Assembly (NCBI GenBank): GCA_002796755.1
Contig: PHFE01000008.1
Coordinates: forward strand, 1,325,388-1,389,387
DNA length: 64,000 bases
Reading direction: 5' to 3'
Source of the DNA: Paracorniculantispora psalliotae
Lineage: Eukaryota > Ascomycota > Sordariomycetes > Hypocreales > Cordycipitaceae
The notes beneath the pieces are model-generated. The model saw only the letters and a program-made list of their open reading frames with translations, had not been told where the DNA came from and made no database searches. How positions within the stretch are numbered: position 1 is the first letter of the stretch; the number at the start of each line of letters is the position of its first letter. The position numbers and the translations under genes are program-made. This document shows, one piece after another, positions 34,004 to 45,526 of this stretch.

Positions 34004-34615
34004 CTTGATTTACTTGTCTCCTTCACGGTCAATTCAAGAAAGGGTAAAAGAGAGGAAAATAGGGGACCAAAAATCCAGAAGCAAAGGAATTACCGACGTG
34101 GAATTGAGCCGCATCTGCTCACTAAATAGGCCTAAAAAATAAACAGCCCACCTTCCTATACGAGTCAACAGTCACCCCGCGGCGGGGCACACGCTGCCAC
34201 CCGGTATGACGCCCTTGGTAAAAAGTGCATTCGGTTAGTAATAGTTTGCTGATAGAATCGGCGAGGCTTACTTTGCCCTAGAGATTGAATTTACCTTAAG
34301 CCGAATGAAAGCAGATCCGGCTGTGACCCTCGCTATTACTCAATGTTTGATCAAAGTATTGGGCACTGCAGCCGCGGAACTACTGCGCCATTTGCCTGCT
34401 GGGTCCCTTACAATGAGCTTTGTTCGGATACTTGTTCGGACACTTCACCAGGCTGCATAACCAGGCCGCAATAGCCATACTGTCGTGCAAGCACAGAACT
34501 TGCATAGCACGCTGATCATGCAGTTGATTCACAAAATTGTAGGCTGGTACAAAGTATGTGCACGACCAAATATGTAACATCAATTTCTGGTTCAAGAGGG
34601 AATACAATTTGTGCC
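34004..34615. promoter_or_regulatory. Promoter of APE2 and 3' flank of ECM14
   Basis: A 612 bp spacer between two minus-strand genes. A purine-rich stretch just upstream of the APE2 ATG (34035-34090) is pyrimidine-rich on the gene's strand, as expected for a start region. Nothing else is evident. Confidence 0.4.
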
Positions 34616-36259
34616 CTAGCGGCGCATGCGACGACGGCGAAGCTCCTGGTTCGTCGTGTCCTGTTCTTCATCATCATCCTTTGTCGTCTCTTTAATCATC
34701 TCAATACCGTTATTGCCCAGCAAATAATCGGCTCCATATCTCAAGACAAACCACATCTCCCTAGCAGTTGGAATGATTTCTTCCTCTGGGAGCAGGAACC
34801 CATACAGACCATGATCGCGCAATTTGATCTGGTAGCTAAAATGGGCCTTCATATCTTTGTAGAACCAGTCCATAACAGAGCCAGCGCCTTCGTTGATTCG
34901 TCGGCGCGAAAGCTTGCTCTGTGACTTGTCCATTACCATGGCCGCGTCGCATGCTGGCGAGACGCTGTAAATCTCTCCGGTGGTTAACCGGATCGTCTTT
35001 GCGATGCCATATGCCAGCTCTTCCAAATTCTCCAGGTTGGGGGGCTCTTCGCTGCAGGAATACGCATATGGGAAGAGGACTTGCTGCGAGTAGGAGTGCA
35101 AGTCAACCATTCCAATGAAATCGACATTATTATTGTCCATCTCGTCATGGGCCCATTTCGCAAAGGCGGCGGCCTCAACGGCTTCAAACGGCTCCTCGCC
35201 ACCAAAGTCTTCAGAGCATGGATCAGACTGCACGTGCTCCTCAGGCTCACCGCGTCCAAAGGCTCGGTCAAGATCGTAGCCCTTGCAAATATTCATGCTG
35301 GTCTCCTGTCGGGTCTTGCGCCAAAGCCTGTCAGTTTCCCAGGTGTATTCCATGCCGTCGGGGTTCATCGCGGGAATGACAACGACATCAAAGTGGTGCA
35401 GGAATTTAGTGATGAGCGGGTCTTTGTTAAACTCTGTAGCGAGCGACCATGCCATGTAATTTGCCGATGTAGTCGTGATCCATTCGCGAGCATGAAGACC
35501 GCCTGCAATCACCATAGTCTTTCGCGGGGCATCGCCGGCGTCTAGGCCGGGATGACCGATGCGAAGAGCGGGGATATCGCGCCCTTCCGCAGACTTGCCA
35601 ATGGAAATGAATTTGACATGCTCTGGAAAGATTGATTCTAGGAGCTGCATCCACTGGGTGATGGTTTTGAGGGGATGATATCTCATGAAGAAAAGGTTGT
35701 CCTGCACACTGAGAGGGCTGGGCTGACCTTGGAAGATGCCCTTGGTTCTCATCAGGCGAGATGGCGTGTCTTTGGGGAGTGAGTCATATACGGCTTTTGA
35801 AAGATCGGATATCAATGTGAAGTGCGTAGATTGAAGCCTGCTCGGAAGCATGTCCAGGAGCGGCGACACCTGGTTGGTAGGCATACGAATGTCGACGTAA
35901 TCGCGAGTCACGGCCCAGACGTCGAGAAAGAGACTCCTGGATGCGTCGGCAAGCGCTTGCTCCTCTTCAATACTTGTGACATTGAATCGCATGACAATTT
36001 CGTCGCCGTATTTGCTGCGCAAGCTGTTGATGCTGGTAGTGGACTTGCTGCAGTCTTTCGTAGGGTGTCGGCCGAAGAGGAATTCCACGGCGCCGTCTCT
36101 CAGCTTGGTCAGGAAAGGAAAGACGGACGGATTGCCGTCGATTGATCGCGCGTGCGCTTGTGTATTATGGTCTCCATCGCGACCGAAGTGGCTGTTGTCT
36201 CTGAGCTTGTGAGCAGAGGCGGCCGCCAGCAGCAGGGTCGCAAAGCTAATTGTCTTCAT
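34616..36259 (-). CDS. ECM14: Ecm14: secreted M14 metallocarboxypeptidase homologue, probable pseudo-enzyme
   Basis: Ecm14 is a fungal member of the M14 carboxypeptidase family linked to cell-wall biogenesis and thought to be inactive. A single exon encodes 547 residues from the ATG at 36259, chosen because MKTISFATLLLAAASA is a good signal peptide; an in-frame open stretch reaches 36391 but lacks sense as a secreted start. A propeptide-like region covers about 30-185 and the M14 domain about 200-520. The zinc ligands are kept: His256 and Glu259 in HAREW, and His388 in DLHSYSQ. The catalytic Glu (normally in an E-L-R-D motif) is Lys479 in YQIKLRDHG. A basic tail RRRRMRR ends the protein. The Glu-to-Lys change argues against peptidase activity. 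Confidence 0.9.
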   Translation of the reverse strand: MKTISFATLLLAAASAHKLRDNSHFGRDGDHNTQAHARSIDGNPSVFPFLTKLRDGAVEFLFGRHPTKDCSKSTTSINSLRSKYGDEIVMRFNVTSIEEEQALADASRSLFLDVWAVTRDYVDIRMPTNQVSPLLDMLPSRLQSTHFTLISDLSKAVYDSLPKDTPSRLMRTKGIFQGQPSPLSVQDNLFFMRYHPLKTITQWMQLLESIFPEHVKFISIGKSAEGRDIPALRIGHPGLDAGDAPRKTMVIAGGLHAREWITTTSANYMAWSLATEFNKDPLITKFLHHFDVVVIPAMNPDGMEYTWETDRLWRKTRQETSMNICKGYDLDRAFGRGEPEEHVQSDPCSEDFGGEEPFEAVEAAAFAKWAHDEMDNNNVDFIGMVDLHSYSQQVLFPYAYSCSEEPPNLENLEELAYGIAKTIRLTTGEIYSVSPACDAAMVMDKSQSKLSRRRINEGAGSVMDWFYKDMKAHFSYQIKLRDHGLYGFLLPEEEIIPTAREMWFVLRYGADYLLGNNGIEMIKETTKDDDEEQDTTNQELRRRRMRR

Positions 36260-37164
36260 CGCGGATCGAGCATGTGTCGCACGGGCGGCCTCGCTGGATG
36301 GGATCGACGAGAAATGCGAGCACACGACCGAGATGCGTCGAGATGCACCGGGATTATATAATGGAACGATGATAAAGTTGAGTGTCGGCAAAGGAAGCCC
36401 TCGGCATTATGTTGGCTGCCTGGTGATCGGAGCAGCAGAATGCTCCGCCGGATACGGCATCGAGTGCCATCAACGGCTGTGCGGGCGGGCGGGTACCGCA
36501 AGTGGCAGCGCGTCTGCCCATTGGCCGCGTGTCAGGAATCGCTGCGCAAGCACCGAAACTCAGTACCTATGTAGTACCGAGTTACCTGACTGTGCAGCAG
36601 ACCGATAGATAGCACTTCCTTGCCAAGGAGCAGCTCAATAGTAATACTACCTAAAGTTGCCTTTCATAGTGTCTTTTAAGGTAGTGGCTGCATTGAAGTG
36701 CTGGTACGGCGGCCTCGATGCAGAAGATACCTACAGCGTACCACCCCCTGGGAGGTACCTTGGGGGAAAGCAGCACCTGGCACTGGGCAGCCCGCCCAGT
36801 AAAAAAAGCCTAGCTGGCTGCCCAATCCCAGCTGTGCGTTTCGCGGACATTGGCCAACTTACCCAGGCCAGCCCCTGGCTTGCGAAGCACCAAACTCCAC
36901 TTGCCTGAATGAAGACAACCACTCCAGTGGATTTGTCCAATTGCCCTGGTGAGACCATCTCGCCGCCAAGTCCGGTATCTTGGTCCTTTCTATCCTTGCT
37001 GTTCCCGTCTTCTTCTTTCACAAGCTGCTGCGTCACCAATATTCCCGACGAACGCCTTCGCGCTGCCTGACATGCTTGACGCCTGAGCTGTTCCATTCCA
37101 CTCGCCCAAGCCCAACGGCCACCAGGGAGCTCTGCGCGCTCTACCATGCATGGCGATCCTCACG
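36260..37164. promoter_or_regulatory. Divergent promoter ECM14 / SYT1-like
   Basis: A 905 bp spacer. GTACCTATGTAGTAC at 36563-36577 is a near-perfect inverted repeat, and GGAGGTACCT occurs at 36761-36770. Between 36760 and 36870 there are several CTGGC/GCCCAG words. No gene is supported. Confidence 0.4.
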
Positions 37165-40100
37165 ATGCCTTTTCTACGCCGTCGTGGCAACCCGGCCAGT
37201 GATTCTGATACCCGACAACACGACTCCTCGTCAAAGAGCGACAAAAACGCCGAAAAGCCTGTCGCCGCCGCCCCTTCTGATGGCGAGACAACAGACCTCG
37301 ACGGCCACGCCACCACCACAGCAAAACTCCCCCGCGACTCGACTACCAGCCGGCCTGATACGTCACACACTAATGACGACCTCAGCCGACAGAAGCGTTT
37401 CTCTGTCTTGAGATTCAGAAATGCTTCCGACTCGCAGCTGTCCCTCAAAGCCAAACAGCAGGCCGAGCAATTACCTCCCCTACCTTCACGTACTTTCTTA
37501 TACCCGTCCTGCTACATTGGCTTATCCTTGTTGCTAACGCGAAACCAGCTCCCGCCATCATCACCACCGCACCAACGAACGAGCTCAACGGTCCTCGCAA
37601 GGTCAAATCTCGAATGAGCTTAGCCGCCGCCAGATTTCGTCGATCCAACGACATTCCTCGAGACAGTGACTATCAAAGCCGACCCAAAAGCCAAAAACAA
37701 GCAAGGAAGTCATTCAACGATGTTCGAGGGAGACCTACCACCGCCAACTTGGAAGAGCCGCAGTCGCCGCCATTGGAATCGCGAACTTCCACAGCATCCA
37801 ATGGGACAACTCTGACTACGCCAGTCTATCGCCAGTCTGAGTCATCGCGATCCGATGCCAGTTCCAACGACAATGCCTTCCTCTCGAGCCCAAATACAAC
37901 TCCGAAAAAGACGCCCACATCATCCATCTTCCGGCTTCGAAGGATGAAGAAGACACCAGAGCCTCTATTCCCTCTCGCGCACTTGCCACAGAAGAGTAAG
38001 GTCGGTACCGCCCCGTCGTCGTCGTCATTAAGCGTGGCTGCAACACCCCGTCCAGCTTCATCGCAGAGTGCCACGACTCCCAGACCCAATCTTGACGGCA
38101 CCGATAGCGTGCATGGCTCTCAGTCATCCACTATTGCCGCTCTGCAGCACGCAGAAGGCCGCTCTGGGCGGTCATCACCCACCCGGGTTGGTGTGCTGCG
38201 CGGCCGTTCCTCGACGATGAGCTCACTCGGGCGTGACTCTACCGACGATCACCTCACACTCCCACAGGCCCGGACGTCTACCTCAACGGGTCGGAAAAGC
38301 TTCGGTGACTTGCTGGGCATAAGTCGTCTTCGCCAAAACTCAGATCTTGCACGACAAGGAACCCTTACTCCTCTGACCCCAGGCTCCGTCCCCTCCAATC
38401 AGAATTCATTTCAGCTGAGCCGCGACACCATAACCCTGCCAGAAAGACAGAATGACGAGTCTGCAACCAAGTATTTGGAGCGCGTGGAAGCCGATGTGCC
38501 ACGCGGCATCATTGCAGCCAATTTAGCCAAACATGCAGATGCGTTCTTCGCTACTGTCCTGCGGAGCTATATGAGGCGTTTTAGCTTTTTTGGCGATCCC
38601 ATGGATATGGCTTTGAGAAAGCTTTTGATGCAAGCCGAGTTGCCGAAAGAGACACAGCAAATCGATCGATTTTTGCAGGCTTTCGCAAACAGATATCATG
38701 AGTGCAACCCTGGAATTTACTCTTCTCCTGACCAAGCATACTTCATTGCATTTTCGCTTCTTATTCTTCATACCGATGTTTTCAACAAGAACAACAAACA
38801 CAAAATGCAAAAGTCGGACTACATCAAAAACACGCGCGGAGAAGGCATATTTGATGATATATTGGAATGTTTCTATGACAATATATCATACACGCCCTTC
38901 ATTCATGTCGAGGATGACCTGGACCTGAGCATCGAGCGAACAGCATCAGTCAAGTCGAAACGCAAGCCTCTAATTCCCGCTCCGGGAGGTGATACCGCGG
39001 CTCGTGCCGCAAAAGAACCTATTGATCCATATACACTGATATTTGAGGGCAATCTTGATCCATTGAGACCCAATTGGAAGGACACCATGTATTTGGAGGA
39101 TCACTTCAACTACCTTGGCACAGCATCCTGCCTCAATATGAACGACCTACAAAAGACCTTCTTTCGTACGGGCGTTTTGCAGATCGTATCTGCCAGATCC
39201 CGCCCTGACGCCTTTATGTCCGAAAAGACTGCGACAAATCCCGACGAAGCACCACAAGGAATTGTCGACATAAAAATCACAAAGGTCGGCTTGCTATGGC
39301 GCAAAGACGCCAAAAAGAGGAAGACGCGTTCGCCTTGGCAAGAATGGGGTGCCATCCTCACCGGCGCCCAGTTGTACTTTTTCCGCAATACAGGCTGGGT
39401 GAAAGGCCTGATGCATCAGTATGAAAATCATATCAAGGCTGGAAACGACGGGATTCCTATCATTTTCAATCCCCCCCTCCATGAATTCAAGCCGGATGCA
39501 TTGATGTCGACACATGGGGCGGTGGCATTGCAGGATACGACATACAAAAAGCACAAAAATGCTTTTATCTATGTTCGACAAGAGGGACTGGATGAAGTGC
39601 TCCTTGCGGACAATGAGGATGAGCTGAACGATTGGCTGGCTAAGCTCAACTATGCTGCTGCGTTCAGAACATCTGGTGTAAAAATGCGTGGCATTATTGG
39701 TGGTAACTACGATGGGCAAGGTAGGAGAGGCATGAGACGGCTCGATAGCTCCGACGGCATTCAATTGGTCCAGACACCTACCGGGCCTGTCACGATTGCG
39801 CGCGGAAAAATCGATTATAAAATGGCGGAAGATATCCAAATCGCGCGCCGCGGCTATATGCAAACCCAGATTGCTGAATCGAATCGCAAGGTTGAGGAGG
39901 CTCAGAAGCAACTAGACGAACAGCTGCGAAACGCTCGTCATCTTCAAATTCTAGCACCCATTCAACCCAGAACGAGGGATAGCTTGTTGTCTGCGGCGGC
40001 TCGCATGAGTGCTCAGCTCAAGTGGACTCGCATGCAAATCTGGAAAGAAACCTGCCACCGAGATATCTTGCTTCAAGACTTCAACGAAGAACTTCCAACA

Positions 40101-41327
40101 TCCCCAATCCTATCAACGCCGAACAACAAGCAGAATTCGGAGCGAAGCGGTTCACCAACTCCGAAGCCTTCGATGATCAGGACCGAGTCAAAGTCAGCCA
40201 AGCATAGCCCGAGCGAAAATGGTCCTGTCACACCCACGGAACCATCAATTGCTAGATTCTCCAGCACCTTGGGCTTGTCAAAGGATGGTGAGCCACTGAA
40301 AGAGAACGACGCTGATGCGGCGTCGTCTACCAGCGCGCCATCGCCGATAAGGACTGCAGTCCCAAGCCCGAAGCCAAAGAGAACACAGCCTCAAACCGAG
40401 CAAGAGAATGCACCATCCCGCAAGTCGGACGACTTAGACGACATGGATGCCGAGGAGCGAGATCTGCTGAGGCAAGCGGGACTACTCGAAAGGCAAATGA
40501 CGAAGGATGCTGCGGAAAAAGCGAATGGGCCCCTCGCCGCTGACTCAGCTGATACCGAGCGCGACAGGCTGGAAAGAACCAAGGTCCGCCGCAGTCTCCA
40601 GCGTACTCTTAGAGAGAGTGCAGGCCACTTGTCTCATCACAGAAGCAAGAGAGGAAAGGAACCCGAGCCCACTCGTTTGGAGGAAGCTGGAAGAGATAAC
40701 ATGCTCTCACGTGGCACTGGCAGTTTTGTTGTTCACGGCAAGAAGGCTTCCGTCATTAACTTGGGTACCGAAATCCAAAACATGTCCAATGACGAGAAAA
40801 TCATGGCATTGAAGCTTCAACACCAGGGTGATCAACCTCCATCGCCTAGCCTGAGCTATGGAGGCGATGAGGACTTTCATTCTGCCATCGATGGTCCCTC
40901 AGAAAGGTCCGAGTCGCGAGACCGGCGTGAATCAGCGGCAAGCGCAAACACAGCTACTGCAATGAGTTTCAGAGAGCTTCACCGAAAATATTCGTCAGCG
41001 CAGGCTGCTAGGGTTGTCTCCGCTGGCGGACGTCTTGTAATTCCATCTGATGGTGAAAGCGACGTTGCCGTGAGCTTTTCTGACGGACGAAGATCCTCTC
41101 TGCCCATTATTGAAACCGAGTCTGATGAGGAAGACTTTGGATCAGACAGGAAGGCGAACTCAGTCGCGAAAGTGGACCTCCACGCAAACTCCGACATCGG
41201 TTCAGATAGCAGCAGTGATGAAGAGGAAGGAGGGCACGGACAGGCAGACGAAGAAAAGGAGAGACCGGGATCGAGCCGGGACATGGCCAAACTTGCCAGT
41301 CGTGCTCTGCAAGTGGCAGACGCATAA
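37165..41327 (+). CDS. SYT1: SEC7-PH domain Arf guanine nucleotide exchange factor (Syt1-like)
   Basis: This is a guanine nucleotide exchange factor for Arf/Arl GTPases in Golgi and endosomal traffic. Two exons, 37165-37489 and 37549-41327, give 1367 residues. The first 400 residues are Ser/Thr/Pro-rich and disordered. A SEC7 domain at about 415-575 contains LPKETQQIDRFLQAF with the exchange glutamate Glu476, and FSLLILHTDVFNKNNKHKM, the second conserved SEC7 motif. A PH domain runs about 685-815 (GLLWRKD...WQEWGAIL...LYFFRN...WLAKLNYAAAFR). A coiled coil follows (VEEAQKQLDEQLRNARHLQIL). The last 500 residues are low-complexity with many S/T-P sites and an acidic end. The start at 37165 (MPFLRRR) is preferred to the in-frame ATG at 37150. 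The closest yeast relative is Syt1. Confidence 0.9.
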
Positions 41328-41718
41328 ATGTACTACAACCGAACAGTGACGCCTTGCTGGTGTTTCTGAATAAGGTACTGCTCACGGTAGTTACCTCGCC
41401 AAAGAATAAAAGGATTATTTCGCGATTTACATCTGTCTTATTTAGCGAGTGTTGGGAGTGTACAGGGCAAAGAAGCAGGGGGAAACAGGAACATATTCAG
41501 CACAGAAGCGTGTCTTTATAGGAACAGTGAAAAATACTATTTGTACTATTTTATTTATACCTCCCTGTGTGCGAGAGCCCCAATAAGGACAATAATGATG
41601 CAGTATCATGAAGCATCCCGAGCTCAGTACTCCACTAGACAGGTTTTCAGATTGCCAGCTCAGACTTCCCTAGTCACCTTTGGGCGCCACAGAGACGAGA
41701 CGGAACAGCAGCACGATT
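41328..41718. other. Convergent 3' flanks of SYT1-like gene and SRP72
   Basis: A 391 bp spacer, A/T-rich near 41400-41580. No gene was seen. Confidence 0.5.
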
Positions 41719-43714
41719 CTATTTCTTGCCCTTCTTCTTCTTCTTGGCCGCGCCGCCGCCGCCGCCGCCCGACTTTTCAACCTTGACGCCGCCGCCGCCC
41801 ACGAGGCCCAGCGTCTCCTCCTCCTTGACGACACCGCCTTGCGTCGAGTCGGCGACCTTTTTCTTGCCCTTCTTGTTCTTGGGCCGGTACGACGAGCGGT
41901 CGCGCAGGGGCAGCCAGCGCTCGGGGTCAGGCGCCGCCTTGCCCTCCTCAAAGTCCTTGGGCAGGCGGCGGCGGCGGCGCTTCGTGGCCGTCGCCTTGTC
42001 GGCGGCGTCGTCGGCGGCCGCCCGCTTCTTGGTGCTCGCACGGCTCGGGGCCGCCGCGACGCCGGCCTGGATGAGGCTCTTGACGTTGATGCCCTTGATA
42101 AGGGACTCCACGGGCGGCAGCTCCGACATGTGCTGACGGGTCTTGTCGGTGTCGACGGCGGCGAGAGACGCCACAAGACCAGCGGAGGCAATGTGCGAGC
42201 CCTTGTGCTCGGCGAAGAGCTTCTCGAACGCAGAGCCGGCCAGCTTCAGGTCCTCCGGGTTTGACGAGCGCATGAGCTCGATGCCGGATTCTCGCAGCAG
42301 GGAGTCGGAGGATGCTGTCGGCCGCTTCGTCCAGTGCTTGGCAGCCGTGACAAACTCGGCCTTGGCAGAGTTCTCATGCCCTTGCGCGCGCATCAACGAC
42401 ACGGCCAACGCGACCAGGCCGGGGCTGAAGCGAACATCTCTAGCAGCATCGGTGTCTTCTTTCTCCAGACGACTGAAGAAGGCCTGGACAAGAGACAAAG
42501 CAGCGCCCTTGCGGCTGAGACGGAGTTGAAGTTGGACTATGGTGAGAAGAAGGCCGACGTCGAGTGGTCGCTTGGCTGCAAGAGCCTGCAGCTTTCGAAC
42601 GGCTGCCCTATCATCCAGCCCGTCAGCCACGGCGGCCGCGTTGACGACCGCCATGGCGTTGACGCTAGCACTGTTCGTCGGTTGTTCTGACTGTTGCAGG
42701 AATTTGTGAGTCTTCTCCTCTACGCCGTTTGCTTTATGCACATCCAAGTCAAGCAGGTAAGAATTTTGACGCTCGCGGCTGGACTGATAGCTGAAGAGCT
42801 TGGCGTTCGTCGCCTTGACACCTCCGGCACTCATTTGCCTATGTAGAAGGTATGGGTTCGAGGGCTTCGGTTCAATCGAGAGGCGGTTCTGTCGGGCCAC
42901 AATAATAAAGTCTTCATCGTCGTCGCTGGATTCCAAGTCAGTAGCTGAACGAAGAACTAAATATCCGCTCTTCATACCTCAATGATCCGATTGAGTTGTA
43001 AAGATCAAGAGCCTCTTTCAGTTTTCCTTCCCGAGCATAAACGTAAGCTTGTTGGAGCCAGATCGGTCGGAGTTCGGCTTCCTTATCCTCGTCTTCCAGG
43101 TCGTCGGAGGCCTTGCAGAGCATCGCCGCGCGCTGGAGAAGCTTCGTTGCCTCGCCGAGTTCGCCGCGCGCAATGCTGGCGCACGCAATGTTGTAGCACA
43201 GCTCGAACGAATCGGGCATGCTGCGGAGCGGCTCTGACGGCGCAGACAGGCCACTCCATTCAGCTTGCGCATGTACGGCCTTCAGGTTGATGTTCAGGTC
43301 ATTTTCCTCGTCTCCAACGTTTCCGTCTAATAACTCTTCGTAAATTTGGCCCGCTTCGCCAAATCGCTCGGCTCGGTATGCAACCTGCGCGGCAATATGC
43401 TGCAGGCTGCGCTCTCGCAGACCGGCTTTCTTCAAGGTCGACGTGGCCTCTTCCAGCTCTCCTGCTTTGTAGAGAGCGTAGGCTTTCTCCAAAGCGCATT
43501 TGGATTCCAGCGCAGAGCCGCATTCGGCGAGGAAACGCACTGCATCTTCGAATCGGTCGAGCTTGAGCAAAGCTACAAGCTTGGTGTGTCTGGCGAGAAG
43601 ATCGTTCTTGTCGGCTTTGATGGCGAGGTTGGCGGCTTTGAGCACCTCATCGTGGTCATCGATCGATGCACCTCGCAGCAATGCGCTGAGGGCGGCGGCA
43701 GGATCTTGGGGCAT
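41719..43714 (-). CDS. SRP72: Signal recognition particle subunit SRP72
   Basis: SRP72 binds SRP68 and the 7SL RNA in the particle that delivers ribosome-nascent chains to the ER. Exons 43714-42978 and 42925-41719 give 647 residues. TPR-like helical repeats fill about residues 1-460 (AADKNDLLARHTKLVALLKL, ALEKAYALYKAGELEEAT, AQVAYRAERFGEAGQIYEELL). The C-terminus has the SRP72 RNA-binding motif: a basic KRRRRRLPKDFEEG followed by PDPERWLPLRDRSSY. After this come Lys-rich and Gly-rich runs ending KKKKKGKK. The GC-rich lysine/glycine end gives long spurious frames on the + strand. The 52-nt intron joins GSL to SDDDEDF in frame. The ATG at 43714 (MPQDPAAAL) fits the family start. Confidence 0.93.
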
Positions 43715-44198
43715 GGTTGCTACACTCAATTCATCGCTTGACGCTGCGCGTCTCTGGCTTTTCGAGGACCGGTGAGGACGAAGAATTTAGCAGTCGTCGG
43801 CGAGGAAAGGCTGGTATCAGAAGCTCGATACCCCGAGATGTTCGATGTGGCGGAAATATCGATTTCGGAGGTTTCAAGATTCGGGTAAGCAAGTGTGGTA
43901 CAGCGCTTATCCTAGGAAATTCAACTTGCGACCAACTTTGGTGATTTTTTGGATCGCGGGGTTGCGGCGTTGTGGGTGGTGGTGGGGCTGCCACTGTTGC
44001 TCACTACAGAAGGCCGGAGACGAGCTACAATTCGCAAGGTACCAGGAATTTCAAAATCCGAGTGTATTTCGGCTATCTTATATGGCTAAGAACTAATAAC
44101 TGTTTCCAAAATGGTGCATTGCTTGCCGGATGGAAATAGAAAGTCCATATTTGAGCTCCCTTTTTTATTACTACAACGTGGCTTATCGAAACAGCGCT
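43715..44198. promoter_or_regulatory. Promoter of SRP72 and 3' flank of unknown basic protein gene
   Basis: A 484 bp spacer between two minus-strand genes. No distinctive element was seen. Confidence 0.35.
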
Positions 44199-44981
44199 TC
44201 AGCTTCTCCTCCTCCACGGATTCCACCAACTTCTACCGTTTCCATCCATCCGCTTTGTTTGTAGAGGACTTTCAGGATATGATACAGTGACTTGGCGTGA
44301 TGAGTCCCTGTGTTTGCTTCTCCTGATTTCGCCAATCTTGGTACTATCGGAAGACGCCGTCATAGTAGAGGCCGATGCCCCAAAGCCCCTTTTGGACCTG
44401 TTCTGCCTGGATTCATGACTTGAGTAATCATGCCGTCGTTGCTTCCTTAGCTTTTTAGAATTTTCTGATTTATGGGAGGTAGAGCTCAGACTCCCCCTGC
44501 TTCTGGCTCTACCGTCGCTTACTCTGTAGGAAAGGGTCGACATTGTCCTCATCGCCTCCTTTCTCGACGACTTTGATAGCGATTGAAGTGATTCATAGTT
44601 CAGATGCGATAATTGGTCTTTTTTAAACATCCGAATCACTTTTCTTATCGTGACTTCGAGTTTCTTCACTAGTTTTCGCAGTGAGAGGCGCGATTTACCT
44701 AAAAGGATGTTAACCACATTATCATGAAAGTCACCGCGGTGCCAGAGGCCAAAATACTAACTGTCTCCAATTTGAAAATCTGTTCCATGACGGGATAGCT
44801 GGGCCGAGTACACAGTGTCTACTTTGCCTCTATCGGACCGCAGTTGGCGACGGAGCTGTCGCACTGACTGGAGACTTTCTTTGGACCGACTTCTCTCACA
44901 CCGGCCCAGTTTGCGCACCAGTGACATGCATGTGCCATACGTTTCCAGTAACAGGGCAACGGTTTCAGCGAAATTTCCCAT
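44199..44981 (-). CDS. Fungal basic protein, function unknown
   Basis: I recognise no domain. Two exons, 44981-44762 and 44698-44199, with a 63-nt intron (GTTAGT donor, TTTTAG acceptor) give 239 residues. Residues 1-105 look helical (ETVALLLETYGTCMSLVRKL, QSVRQLRRQLRSDRGKVDTV, LRKLVKKLEVTIRKVIRMF). The splice junction falls inside this helical part and reads QIGDSKSRLSLRK without a break, which supports the model. Residues 106-239 are Ser/Arg/Lys-rich and disordered, ending GRSWWNPWRRRS. The helical head resembles uncharacterised N-terminal domains of some sordariomycete proteins (memory-based, unverified). A nucleic-acid or membrane-surface role would fit the charge, but this is speculation. 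The gene diverges from the NCBP3-like gene. Confidence 0.72.
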
Positions 44982-45526
44982 TCTGAAACTAGATGAACAA
45001 TTGTGATTTGGAAGTTGCTTGTGAAGAGTGGCAAGCGAGAAGTCAAGACGGCGGCAACAGAGTGCACGTGGTTGGCTCGTGGCGCAAGAGAGCCTATCCA
45101 GTTCGTCCTTGCCTGCAGGTCGTGCCGGGGCGGAAAAAGGTGAGGAAGAGGCGCACGAATCCGAATATTTTGCTAGCTATTACGCGCTTACTCCCCGAAT
45201 CGATTCGAATCAGACAACATTGGAAATTTCGCTGTTCACCGATGAAGCGAACGCGGGGGGCGCGCCAGGCGCTGCCAGGCACTACCTTAATTGCAGATCA
45301 GCGGGCCAGCTTTACAATAGCGCATTCTCGCAAGACCCTCACAGGCTTTTGCGACTTTGCATACCTGCATCTCTTCAACGCACATTCGGCGGTTAGCGAC
45401 CTTTGAGCATTTTGCGCCTTGTTACCTCGATCCCACCAATTGGCAATACTTGTCGCTTCGTTTCTCTTCATCTTCTGCGCATTGATCCATTATCTGAACG
45501 GCGCGCCGCTGAACAATTGAACCGCG
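44982..45526. promoter_or_regulatory. Divergent promoter: unknown basic protein / NCBP3-like
   Basis: A 545 bp spacer. The 100 bp before the + strand gene is pyrimidine-rich (45420-45480), typical of a fungal transcription start. No named element. Confidence 0.35.

Noticed and set aside
36260..36391. Extended N-terminus of Ecm14 starting at 36391
   Set aside because: It would bury the signal peptide that begins at the ATG at 36259, and the additional residues look unrelated to secretion.
41680..42690. Long + strand frames (194, 136, 128 and 118 codons) over SRP72
   Set aside because: They are antisense to the GC-rich, lysine- and alanine-rich SRP72 coding sequence and have no independent domain.
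45190..45215. tRNA-like GATTCGAATC word
   Set aside because: It resembles a B box by chance; no A box, acceptor stem or anticodon arm can be drawn around it.
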